A stretch of 34,197 bases of DNA from contig JAFTIR010000003.1 of NCBI GenBank assembly GCA_017456765.1, forward strand, positions 1 to 34,197, written 5' to 3'. The notes beneath the pieces are model-generated. The model had not been told where the DNA came from and ran no database searches. It worked only from the letters and a program-made list of their open reading frames with translations. The DNA comes from Clostridia bacterium. GTDB lineage: Bacteria > Bacillota > Clostridia > Oscillospirales > CAG-382. Of the stretch, positions 24,969 to 33,902 are shown one piece after another (the first letter of the stretch is position 1; each line of letters starts with the position of its first letter). The translations under genes were made by a program, and so were the position numbers.

Positions 24969-24997
24969 TTGACAAAACAGGTAAATAGTGCTAATGT
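24969..24997 (+). promoter_or_regulatory. Promoter and long leader of the ECF S-component gene
   Basis: TTGACA (24969-24974) and TAATGT (24992-24997) have a 17-bp spacer. About 100 nt of transcribed leader follow before the ATG at 25105, including an imperfect hairpin (ATTTTAATGCTT with AAGCTTTTAAAAT) at about 25043-25073. The leader could hold a regulatory RNA, but I cannot match it to a known riboswitch class. Confidence 0.6.
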
Positions 24998-25104
24998 ATT
25001 ATCATACTGAAAGTCTGGAAACTCACAAAAGGGTGCAACAATGATTTTAATGCTTGAAAAGCTTTTAAAATTATAAATGTCAAAAAATTCTACGGGTGAT
25101 TAAA

Positions 25105-25608
25105 ATGAAGAATACAGCAACTAAAAATATTGTAATTACATCAATGCTTGCGGCGCTTTGCTGTGTTGCAACCATGATTATCAAAATTCCGTCACCGCTT
25201 AACGGCTATCTCAACCTTGGCGACTGTGTGGTACTTCTCTGTGGCTTTATACTGTCTCCCGTGTACGGCTTTCTTGCCGCAGGCATAGGAAGCGGACTTG
25301 CCGATATTTTTTCGGGATATGTAGTATATGCTCCGGCGACATTTCTCATTAAAGGCGTCATGGCTCTTATTGCTTACTACGGTCTTAAAGTTTTGAAAAA
25401 GAGAACGGGAAGCGCAACTGCGAAAATTATCAGCGGTCTGGCGGCGGAAATAATAATGGTGCTTGGATATTTTGTGTTTGAGGGCATTATGTACGGCTTT
25501 ATACCTTCGGCGGTAAATATTCCGGCGAACGGTTTGCAGGGTCTTGCAGGACTTGTACTTGGCATAACGCTTGCAAATATATTTGAAAAGCATAATGTTA
25601 TACGGTAA
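25105..25608 (+). CDS. ECF transporter substrate-binding (S) component
   Basis: This 167-aa protein is very hydrophobic with about six membrane segments. The sequence NGYLNLGDCVVLLCGFILSP followed by GFLAAGIGSGLADIFSGY is typical of S-components of energy-coupling-factor vitamin transporters, whose early helices carry small residues that contact the shared T subunit. The substrate is probably a vitamin or its precursor; which one cannot be read. ATG 25105 is preferred over the in-frame GTG at 25096 because GGGTGA lies at the right distance upstream. The EcfA/EcfT energising subunits are not nearby, fitting a group II system with a shared module elsewhere. Confidence 0.85.
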   Translation: MKNTATKNIVITSMLAALCCVATMIIKIPSPLNGYLNLGDCVVLLCGFILSPVYGFLAAGIGSGLADIFSGYVVYAPATFLIKGVMALIAYYGLKVLKKRTGSATAKIISGLAAEIIMVLGYFVFEGIMYGFIPSAVNIPANGLQGLAGLVLGITLANIFEKHNVIR

Positions 25609-25622
25609 AACAATTAAAAAAT

Positions 25623-25649
25623 GCTCTGCTTTGACGGCAGAGCTTTTTT
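25623..25649 (+). terminator. Terminator of the ECF gene
   Basis: A 7-bp GC-rich stem (GCTCTGC with GCAGAGC) is followed by six T at 25644-25649. Confidence 0.92.
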
Positions 25650-25663
25650 GTTTTTTAATAAAA

Positions 25664-25708
25664 CTCAAACATTTCTCAAAAAACTCGCAAACAATCAAGG
25701 TATATAAT
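25664..25708 (+). promoter_or_regulatory. Promoter with three 11-bp-spaced direct repeats (candidate response-regulator operator, site 1)
   Basis: CTCAAAC (25664), CTCAAAA (25675) and CGCAAAC (25686) start exactly 11 bp apart. The last ends 10 bp before a TATAAT -10 box (25703-25708). No good -35 hexamer is present. This geometry is typical of OmpR/PhoB-type activators that bind direct repeats replacing the -35 region. Confidence 0.65.
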
Positions 25709-25742
25709 GAACTCACAAAATAAAGAAAAGGAGATTTCAGAA

Positions 25743-25961
25743 ATGTCAAAGCTTACACAGGTAAATGAAAAAATAGCAAAAGGCGTAGTCGAGGGCTACA
25801 AGAAAATTGAGAACGGCGTTGTTGGCGGTTATAAGAAAATCGAGAATGGCGTGGTAGAAGGATTTGAAAAGGTGACTGACAAATGTGTTGAAAAGCTTTT
25901 TGCCAAAGACGGCGAAACGGTAGAAGAAGCAAAGAAAAGATTGTCTGGTGACAAAAAATAA
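25743..25961 (+). CDS. Small protein with 11-residue (hendecad) amphipathic repeats
   Basis: This 72-aa protein contains three near-identical 11-residue units, GVVEGYKKIEN (14-24), GVVGGYKKIEN (25-35) and GVVEGFEKVTD (36-46). Weaker flanking units (3-13 and 47-57) suggest one long helix of up to five units. Hendecads with Val/Ile on one face and Lys/Glu at the borders are known from alpha-synuclein and apolipoproteins, where they bind membrane surfaces. I infer a peripheral membrane or lipid-binding role. No signal peptide or transmembrane segment is visible. ATG 25743 is chosen over an earlier ATG at 25707 because AAAGGAG precedes it and the earlier one overlaps the promoter. A single Cys48 could permit disulphide or metal interactions. 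Confidence 0.8.
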   Translation: MSKLTQVNEKIAKGVVEGYKKIENGVVGGYKKIENGVVEGFEKVTDKCVEKLFAKDGETVEEAKKRLSGDKK

Positions 25962-25969
25962 GAGGATAA

Positions 25970-26101
25970 ATGGATAGGGAAGTATTCAGATACAGCTATT
26001 CCGGAAAGAAAAATAGCGAAATTCTTGAAATAAGAAAGAAGTATCAAAATTTTATAAACTTAACAAACAATTATTACAATTCAAAAAAAGAGGTAAACAT
26101 T
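25970..26101 (+). pseudogene. In-frame remnant resembling the N-terminus of the 29238 paralogue
   Basis: The frame upstream of the next gene is open and encodes FRYSYSGKKNSEILEIRKKY, which resembles FNYTYSAKEQEEVKNIRKKY at the start of the 29238-29615 protein. It then runs into a low-complexity Asn/Lys stretch before the well-supported start at 26102. An ATG at 25970 has AGAGGA only 3 nt away. It is either the long N-terminus of the next protein or the fused leftover of a duplicated gene; I favour the latter. Confidence 0.45.
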
Positions 26102-26467
26102 ATGAATAAAAACGACAAAGATTTTCTTGTTCAGAAAATCCGCACACAGTACACAGAAAAAGAACATACAGAAATTGATTCCCTGAAGGAACTTGACTGC
26201 AAGGTAAAAAGACCTGCCAACATTTTCGCTTATATTTTCGGCAGCCTTTCCGCTATCATTATGGGTAGCGGTATGAGCCTTGTTATGACAGACATAGGAA
26301 GTACAATCGGCTTGGAAAGTCCGATGATTCCCGGTATCGCTATCGGCGTTGTCGGTATGCTTATGGCTATAATCAACTATCCGATTTATAAAGGAATTCT
26401 CGGCTCTCGCCGCAGAAAATATGCAGATAGAATCATTTCTCTCAGCGATAGAATTATGAAAGGTTAA
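26102..26467 (+). CDS. Small two-TM membrane protein, paralogue of the 29238 gene product
   Basis: This 121-aa protein has a charged N-terminal region (FLVQKIRTQYTEKEHTEIDS), then two hydrophobic segments with the Gly/Met-rich IIMGSGMSLVM and MIPGIAIGVVGMLMAIINYP, and a basic C-terminal tail (GSRRRKYADRIISLSDRIMK). The second half aligns with the protein at 29238-29615 (GMS, IPGI, YPVY, then RxxxAxxIIxLxDxxMK). AGAGG lies 8 nt before the ATG. Function is unknown. Presence of paralogues on both sides of a two-component system suggests membrane-associated members of one response. Confidence 0.8.
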   Translation: MNKNDKDFLVQKIRTQYTEKEHTEIDSLKELDCKVKRPANIFAYIFGSLSAIIMGSGMSLVMTDIGSTIGLESPMIPGIAIGVVGMLMAIINYPIYKGILGSRRRKYADRIISLSDRIMKG

Positions 26468-26478
26468 ATCAAAAACAA

Positions 26479-26508
26479 GCGAGGTGCATTTTTAGCATCT
26501 CGCCTTTT
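26479..26508 (+). terminator. Terminator after the small membrane-protein gene
   Basis: A 9-bp stem with one G-T pair (GCGAGGTGC with GCATCTCGC) is followed by CTTTT. Confidence 0.85.
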
Positions 26509-26530
26509 ACTTTTTTAAAAAACGAAGAAA

Positions 26531-26564
26531 CTTAAACAAAACTTTAACATTTGCATGTTATAAT
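26531..26564 (+). promoter_or_regulatory. Promoter with 11-bp-spaced direct repeats upstream of the two-component operon (site 2)
   Basis: CTTAAAC (26531) and CTTTAAC (26542) start 11 bp apart. The second ends exactly 10 bp before TATAAT (26559-26564), the same distance as at site 1. No consensus -35 box is present, so autoactivation by the encoded response regulator is likely. Confidence 0.65.
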
Positions 26565-26602
26565 TAAAAAGTAAACTGAAGTAATATGCGGAGGGAACAG
26601 GA

Positions 26603-27274
26603 ATGTTTAAGATATTGGTTGTTGAAGATGACAGAGAACTTAACAAGACGGTCTGTTCGTTTTTAAACCACAGTGGATATGAGGCTGTGGGATGCTTTGG
26701 TGCAAATCAAGCATATGATGCTATGTATGAGAATATGTTTGACCTTATAGTTTCCGACATTATGATGCCGAAGATTGACGGCTTTGAATTTGCGAGAACT
26801 GTCAGAGAACTCAATTCAGACATTCCCATTTTGTTTATGACAGCACGCGATGATATTGCTTCAAAGCAAAGAGGCTTCAGAATAGGGGTTGATGACTATA
26901 TGGTAAAGCCCATTGACCTTGATGAGCTGTTTTTGCGCATCGGAGCACTTTTACGTCGTGCCAAAATAGCACAGAGCAGAAAGCTCGAAATAGGTGCGTT
27001 TACGATGGATGCGGATGAACATACTGCATACCTTGACGGAGAAGAAATCTCACTTACCAACCGTGAGTTCAGTATTCTGTACAAACTTCTCAGCTACCCC
27101 AAAAAGAGCTTTACCAGAACTCAGCTCATGGATGAGTTTTGGGATGCCGATACTGAAACTGCACCGAGGGCGGTGGATGTATATATGACAAAGCTGCGTT
27201 CAAAATTTGCCCATTGTGAGGATTTTGAAATCAAAACGGTTCACGGACTCGGCTACAAGGCGGTGATAAAGTGA
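26603..27274 (+). CDS. OmpR-family response regulator
   Basis: This 223-aa protein has a receiver domain (ILVVEDDRELN with the acidic pair; phospho-acceptor Asp52 in LIVSDIMMPKIDG; PILFMTARD; the Lys in YMVKPID) and a C-terminal winged helix (LTNREFSILYKLLSYPKKSF followed later by VDVYMTKLRSKF and TVHGLGYKA). GGAGGG precedes the ATG. It overlaps the kinase gene by 4 bp. Direct repeats at 11-bp spacing upstream of this gene and at two further promoters are the best candidates for its binding sites. Confidence 0.95.
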   Translation: MFKILVVEDDRELNKTVCSFLNHSGYEAVGCFGANQAYDAMYENMFDLIVSDIMMPKIDGFEFARTVRELNSDIPILFMTARDDIASKQRGFRIGVDDYMVKPIDLDELFLRIGALLRRAKIAQSRKLEIGAFTMDADEHTAYLDGEEISLTNREFSILYKLLSYPKKSFTRTQLMDEFWDADTETAPRAVDVYMTKLRSKFAHCEDFEIKTVHGLGYKAVIK

Positions 27275-28344
27275 AAAAGAGCGGTATTGTAAAGAGCGTT
27301 TTTAAATGGCTCAACAACTATTTTTTGTTCTTTTTGCTGGTTGCCTTTGTAATCACCTGCTGCACCATGCTGTTTGTATCAACCTTGAGGGACAGCCTGA
27401 ATATTACACTTACCGATGAAAACATAAGTGCTGCCGCAAAGCTCACCTTTTGGAATGTGGTGCTTCTTACTCTTATTTTTACGGTGATTGACGCGGTGCG
27501 AAGAAAACTTACGGTAGAACGCCCCGTAAAGAGAATTGTTGAAGCTGCAGAAAAAATCGTAAAGGGTGACTTTTCGGTTCGAATTAAACCTCAGAGTAAA
27601 TTCGGTGCAGATGACAGTTTCAAACGTGTTATTGAGTGTTTCAACAAAATGGCTGAAGAACTCGGAAGTGTAGAAACACTGCGCACCGATTTTATAGCAA
27701 ACGTATCCCATGAAATGAAAACGCCCCTTGCCGTTATGCAGAATTACGGAACACTTCTGCAAACTCCGCATCTTTCCGAAGAACAAAGAATGGAATATGC
27801 AAAAGGCGTAACAGACGGCTCTCGCAGACTTGCGGACATGATGACAAACATATTAAAGCTCAATCGTCTTGAAAATCAGAAGATTTATCCCAAAACAGAG
27901 GAATTTGACTTAGGTGAGCAACTTTGCGAATGTCTTTTGCAATTTGAGAATGTATGGGAAACATCAAATATAGAAATTGAAACTGACATTGCCGAAAATG
28001 TTATAGTCCGGGCAGATGCCGAGCTTTTGAGCCACGTATGGAACAATCTTTTTTCCAATGCCTTTAAGTTTACAGAAGCCGGAGGCTGTGTCAGCGTGAC
28101 GCTTACCGCAACCGACCATCACGCCGTAGTGAAGGTGAAAGATACCGGCTGCGGAATGAGTAAAGAAGTGGGAGAGCGTATTTTCGAGAAATTCTATCAG
28201 GGAGACACGTCACATTCTGTGCAGGGGAATGGATTGGGACTTGCTCTGGTAAAGCGTGTGATTGATATTATGCAGGGAGAAATCGGTGTCGAAAGCGTTG
28301 TAGGAGAGGGCTCTACCTTCACGGTGAGAATACGGAGGGCATAG
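27271..28344 (+). CDS. Intramembrane-sensing sensor histidine kinase
   Basis: This 357-aa kinase has two membrane segments (about 17-38 and 58-76) joined by an extracytoplasmic loop of only about 20 residues. A HAMP linker (about 78-130), the phospho-accepting His147 in NVSHEMKTPLAVM, and ATP-binding N, G1 and G2 boxes (WNNLFSNAFKF, VKDTGCGM, GNGLGLALVK) follow. The tiny external loop marks it as an intramembrane-sensing type, which usually detects envelope stress or gets input from a membrane partner. The unknown membrane protein at 28346 or the small paralogues are candidates. A GTG start overlaps the regulator stop as GTGA. Confidence 0.94.
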   Translation: MKKSGIVKSVFKWLNNYFLFFLLVAFVITCCTMLFVSTLRDSLNITLTDENISAAAKLTFWNVVLLTLIFTVIDAVRRKLTVERPVKRIVEAAEKIVKGDFSVRIKPQSKFGADDSFKRVIECFNKMAEELGSVETLRTDFIANVSHEMKTPLAVMQNYGTLLQTPHLSEEQRMEYAKGVTDGSRRLADMMTNILKLNRLENQKIYPKTEEFDLGEQLCECLLQFENVWETSNIEIETDIAENVIVRADAELLSHVWNNLFSNAFKFTEAGGCVSVTLTATDHHAVVKVKDTGCGMSKEVGERIFEKFYQGDTSHSVQGNGLGLALVKRVIDIMQGEIGVESVVGEGSTFTVRIRRA

Positions 28345-28345
28345 T

Positions 28346-29233
28346 ATGGACTTGAAGAAAATAGGGCGTGCTTTGCTATTTCCTCATATTGCGATTATGA
28401 TAATGCTTGTTCCGATTGCGACTGTTTTTCTTGTATATTCAATGGTGTTTATAGCAACCGAATCGCCTGCCGCGATTATTTCTTATGTGCTTGCTTTTTA
28501 TACTTTAACTGTCTGGTGTTTTAAAATTCCGTATTTAATCCGTTTTTTTAAAGAGTTCAAGAATGAAAACAAGTATGCAAGACGCTGGCTTGATGATACT
28601 CGTCTCAGAGTGAATGTTTCGCTGTACGGTTCGCTCATATGGAACACGGCATATGCTGTTTTTCAACTGGGACTTGGCTTTTGGCATCACTCATTCTGGT
28701 ATTATTCAATGGCAGGATATTATATTGCACTTGCCGTAATGCGCTTTTTTCTGGTTGGTTATACGAGAAAACATTCGCCGGGAGATAACTTACGCCGTGA
28801 GCTTGTCAGATACCGTGCTTGCGGAATAATATTTCTTTTGATGAATCTGACTCTGTCTGTAATGGTTTTCTTTATGATATATTGGAACCGTACCTTCAAC
28901 CACCATGAAATTACCACCATAGCAATGGCGGCATATACATTTACTTCCTTTACCTTTGCCATTGTAAATATGGTAAAATACCGAAAGTTCAACAGTCCCG
29001 TATACTCGGCATCAAAGGGGGTAAGCCTTGCGGCGGCGTGTGTTTCAATGCTGACCCTTGAATCGACGATGCTTACAACCTTTGGTGACGGAAGTATGGA
29101 TTTGTTAACACGCCGTCTTTTCCTCGGCTTAAGCGGGGGAGCAATATCGGTGTTTATCGTTGTGATGGCGGTGTTTATGATAATTCAGAGTAGCAAAAGA
29201 TTGAAGCAGTTAAAAGAACAAAAGGAGTTTTAA
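28346..29233 (+). CDS. Multi-spanning membrane protein of unknown function
   Basis: This 295-aa protein has about eight hydrophobic segments with Trp/Tyr-rich loops (GFWHHSFWYYSMAGYY) and a basic C-terminus (SSKRLKQLKEQKEF). I do not recognise the family. It starts 1 bp after the histidine-kinase stop with CGGAGGG upstream, so it is in the same operon and may provide a signal to the kinase or be an output of it. Confidence 0.8.
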   Translation: MDLKKIGRALLFPHIAIMIMLVPIATVFLVYSMVFIATESPAAIISYVLAFYTLTVWCFKIPYLIRFFKEFKNENKYARRWLDDTRLRVNVSLYGSLIWNTAYAVFQLGLGFWHHSFWYYSMAGYYIALAVMRFFLVGYTRKHSPGDNLRRELVRYRACGIIFLLMNLTLSVMVFFMIYWNRTFNHHEITTIAMAAYTFTSFTFAIVNMVKYRKFNSPVYSASKGVSLAAACVSMLTLESTMLTTFGDGSMDLLTRRLFLGLSGGAISVFIVVMAVFMIIQSSKRLKQLKEQKEF

Positions 29234-29237
29234 TACA

Positions 29238-29615
29238 ATGGATAACAACGAAAACAAAGCCTTTAATTACACTTATTCCGCAAAGGAGCAGGAGGAAGTG
29301 AAGAATATACGCAAAAAGTATCTGCCCCGGGAGGAAGATAAAATGCTCCTTTTAAGGCGGCTTGATGAGAGCGTTTATCAAAAGGCATCCGCCATAGCCC
29401 TTATTGTTGGTATTATCGGAGCGCTTGTTATGGGTGTCGGCATGAGCTGCTGTATGGTGTGGGCAGGTGTTTGGTTTATACCCGGGATTATCGTCGGAAT
29501 TGCAGGCATTGCTCTTGTTTGCCTTGCATATCCTGTGTATAATAAAACCTTGAAAAAAGAAAGAGAAAGAATTGCTCCCGAAATAATACGCCTTACGGAT
29601 GAGCTTATGAAATAA
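29238..29615 (+). CDS. Small membrane protein paralogous to the 26102 gene product
   Basis: This 125-aa protein has a charged N-terminus (NYTYSAKEQEEVKNIRKKYL), two hydrophobic segments (ALIVGIIGALVMGVGMS and IPGIIVGIAGIALVCLAYP) and a tail KERERIAPEIIRLTDELMK. The layout and residues match the 26102-26467 protein. AAGGAG precedes the ATG, 5 bp after the previous stop. Function unknown; part of the two-component operon. Confidence 0.85.
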   Translation: MDNNENKAFNYTYSAKEQEEVKNIRKKYLPREEDKMLLLRRLDESVYQKASAIALIVGIIGALVMGVGMSCCMVWAGVWFIPGIIVGIAGIALVCLAYPVYNKTLKKERERIAPEIIRLTDELMK

Positions 29616-29618
29616 AAA

Positions 29619-29636
29619 TTGTAACTTAATTTAAAC
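29619..29636 (+). promoter_or_regulatory. 11-bp-spaced direct repeat upstream of the zinc-ribbon gene (site 3)
   Basis: TTGTAAC (29619) and TTTAAAC (29630) start 11 bp apart and are followed by ATTTGCA, which also follows site 2. Here the repeat lies upstream of a consensus -35 box rather than over it, so its effect on transcription may differ. Confidence 0.5.
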
Positions 29637-29652
29637 ATTTGCACGCGATACG

Positions 29653-29681
29653 TTGACAAATTCTACAATAAATTGTATAAT
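29653..29681 (+). promoter_or_regulatory. Consensus promoter of the zinc-ribbon/MFS genes
   Basis: TTGACA (29653-29658) and TATAAT (29676-29681) have a 17-bp spacer, 41 bp before the ATG. Confidence 0.9.
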
Positions 29682-29722
29682 TCGAACTGTAGATAATAAA
29701 TGTAAAGGTAGGAGTTATTATT

Positions 29723-30112
29723 ATGGCTGATACATTTCAGAAATTCAAGGATTCAACGAGTCGTGCGATAACAAGAATAAGCGTTAAGACATCGTCTTCC
29801 CTTGAAAAATCAAAAATCAAGATGCACATTGAATCTATTACAAAGGATGTGCAGCAGCTGACGTATGAAGTGGGCGAATTATTATATGCTTTGTGGCTTC
29901 AGGGAGAGTCTTCAAGTGGGGCACTCACAGCAAAGCTGGAGCTTATAAAGCAGAAGAAGGATGAAATCGAGCAGCTTACTGTTGAACTCAATTCCATTGA
30001 TGCCCGTGACAACGAAATTCTTGGCAACAAGGTGGCGACCTGTCCCGGATGCGGTGCAGAATGTGACACCACTTCAAAGTTCTGTCGTAAGTGCGGATAT
30101 AAACTTCAGTAA
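29723..30112 (+). CDS. Coiled-coil protein with C-terminal zinc ribbon
   Basis: This 129-aa protein has a long helical, probably coiled-coil region (about 1-95; KMHIESITKDVQQLTYEVGE then KQKKDEIEQLTVELNSI) and a four-Cys zinc-ribbon (Cys107, Cys110, Cys121, Cys124; CPGCGAEC and FCRKCGYKL). Such short proteins are widespread in Clostridia without known function. GTAGGAG precedes the ATG. The MFS gene starts only 3 bp downstream. Confidence 0.82.
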   Translation: MADTFQKFKDSTSRAITRISVKTSSSLEKSKIKMHIESITKDVQQLTYEVGELLYALWLQGESSSGALTAKLELIKQKKDEIEQLTVELNSIDARDNEILGNKVATCPGCGAECDTTSKFCRKCGYKLQ

Positions 30113-30115
30113 ATA

Positions 30116-31360
30116 ATGGCAACACAGGGCTTTAAAAGAACAAAACTTGCCTGCTATTCGGCATATTTTACCATGTCCACAGTATTCTGTCTGCCGCCGC
30201 TTCTCTTTGTAACCTTTCATGAGATGTACGGCATTTCCTGGACACTTCTCGGCACGCTTGTGCTTGTGAATTTCTGTACACAGATGCTTGTGGATTTGTT
30301 TTTTTCATTCAACTCGCAGATTTTCAATGTAAAAAAACTGACATCGGTTATGCCGCTTATAACTTCTGTCGGTATGCTTGTATATGCACTTGTGCCGACA
30401 TTCTTTCCGCAGTATGCTTTCCCGGGACTTGTTGTGGGAACGGTGATTTTTTCCGTTTCGTCGGGACTTTCGGAGGTTTTTCTTAGTCCTGTAATTGCGG
30501 CGATTCCCTCTGATAATCCTCAGCGTGAAATGAGCCTTTTGCACTCGCTGTATGCTATCGGAGTTTTCACCATTATAGTTTTCAGTACGGTGTCACTTCG
30601 TATAATCGGAAATGTAAACTGGATGTATCTTACCCTCTTTTTTGCACTTTTGCCCATTGTAACATCCGTTCTTTTCATGAGTTCTCCTTTCCCTGACATG
30701 AATAAGGAAAGTGTATTTTCTGCAAATAAAAACGAAAAGGGCAAAAGAATCGAACTTGTACTCTGCTTTGGCTGTATCTTTTTTGGGGCATGTGCCGAGA
30801 ATGTTATGACAAACTGGATTTCCGGCTTTATGGAAAGCGCACTCGGAATAAATAAAACGGTTGGCGACATTCTTGGTATGGCTATGTTTGCGGTAATGCT
30901 GGGAAGTGCAAGAATTGCCTACGCAAAATTCGGAAAGAATATCTTTAATGCTTTACTTTTAGGTATGGCAGGTTCCTCTGTCTGCTATCTTGTGGCAGGT
31001 TTTTCGTCAAATGTTCTGGTTGCGTTTATCGCCTGTATCATGACAGGTTTTTGTGTGGGAATGCTCTGGCCCGGCTCTCTTATCATGATGGAGGAAAATG
31101 TTCCCGGTGTCTCAGTTGCGGCATATGCACTTATGGCGGCAGGAGGAGATCTTGGCTCGTCGGTTGCGCCCCAGCTCATGGGGGCGGTGGTTGACGCTGT
31201 TTCGGTAAGTGACTTTGCCGCAAGAATGAGTGTTGCTATGAACATTTCGCCCGAGCAGATAGGCATGAAGGCGGGTATGCTTGTAACTGCGGTATTCCCC
31301 TTAATCGGAACACTTCTTGTGCTTTTTGTAATAAAATATTTCAAAAAGGCAAGGTCTTAA
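30116..31360 (+). CDS. Major facilitator superfamily transporter
   Basis: This 414-aa protein has about 12 hydrophobic segments with the usual two-half organisation; the central loop (about 190-210) contains SVFSANKNEKGKR. MFS sugar-transporter-like features include PGLVVGTVIFSVSSGLSEVF and GFCVGMLWPGSLIMM. The substrate cannot be deduced. There is no ribosome site before the ATG, which lies 3 bp after the zinc-ribbon stop, so translation is probably coupled. A strong terminator follows. Confidence 0.85.
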   Translation: MATQGFKRTKLACYSAYFTMSTVFCLPPLLFVTFHEMYGISWTLLGTLVLVNFCTQMLVDLFFSFNSQIFNVKKLTSVMPLITSVGMLVYALVPTFFPQYAFPGLVVGTVIFSVSSGLSEVFLSPVIAAIPSDNPQREMSLLHSLYAIGVFTIIVFSTVSLRIIGNVNWMYLTLFFALLPIVTSVLFMSSPFPDMNKESVFSANKNEKGKRIELVLCFGCIFFGACAENVMTNWISGFMESALGINKTVGDILGMAMFAVMLGSARIAYAKFGKNIFNALLLGMAGSSVCYLVAGFSSNVLVAFIACIMTGFCVGMLWPGSLIMMEENVPGVSVAAYALMAAGGDLGSSVAPQLMGAVVDAVSVSDFAARMSVAMNISPEQIGMKAGMLVTAVFPLIGTLLVLFVIKYFKKARS

Positions 31361-31379
31361 AAAATACATATGGTTTTGT

Positions 31380-31418
31380 GACCATGGCACGCATTGTGTG
31401 CTATGGTCTTTTCTTTTT
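31380..31418 (+). terminator. Terminator of the MFS gene
   Basis: An 11-bp stem with one G-T pair (GACCATGGCAC with GTGCTATGGTC) is followed by TTTTCTTTTT. Confidence 0.92.
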
Positions 31419-31441
31419 GCAAAAGGTGAAATATTTTTCTG

Positions 31442-33613
<2,172 letters not shown>

Positions 33614-33627
33614 AAAGAGGAAAAAAC

Positions 33628-33885
33628 ATGAAATCTTTCACCTATGTAATTAAAGATGAAACGGGAATACACGCAAGACCTGCAGGTCTTCTTTCAAAAC
33701 TTGCAAAGAAATTCTCAAGTGAAATAATGATAGAAAAAGATAAAAAAACTGTAAATGTGACAAGACTCATGATGCTTATGGGACTTGGGGTAAAGTGCGG
33801 TGATACCGTGACTGTGACTGTCACGGGTGACGACGAAGAGACGGCATTTGAAGAAATTTCGGAATTTTTCAAGAGAAACCTTTAA
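33628..33885 (+). CDS. ptsH: HPr phosphocarrier protein lacking the regulatory serine
   Basis: This 85-aa protein has the catalytic His15 in GIHARPAG, so it can pass phosphate from enzyme I to EIIA. The region around residue 46 reads VNVTRLMMLMGLG, where canonical Gram-positive HPr has a KSIMGVMSLG-like sequence. Ser46, the target of HPr kinase, is Arg46 here, and the following Gly49 is Met. Such an HPr should transport normally but not act as a CcpA corepressor, although the adjacent Thr45 cannot be excluded. It lies 14 bp after the EIICBA stop with GAGG upstream. Confidence 0.93.
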   Translation: MKSFTYVIKDETGIHARPAGLLSKLAKKFSSEIMIEKDKKTVNVTRLMMLMGLGVKCGDTVTVTVTGDDEETAFEEISEFFKRNL

Positions 33886-33902
33886 GAAGGGAGAGCGGCG
33901 AA

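Noticed and set aside
25096..25104. GTG start for the ECF S-component
   Set aside because: The ATG at 25105 has better Shine-Dalgarno spacing.
25192..25749. A 185-codon minus-strand frame opposite the ECF gene
   Set aside because: Composition is Lys/Arg-rich low-complexity shadow and it crosses a strong terminator.
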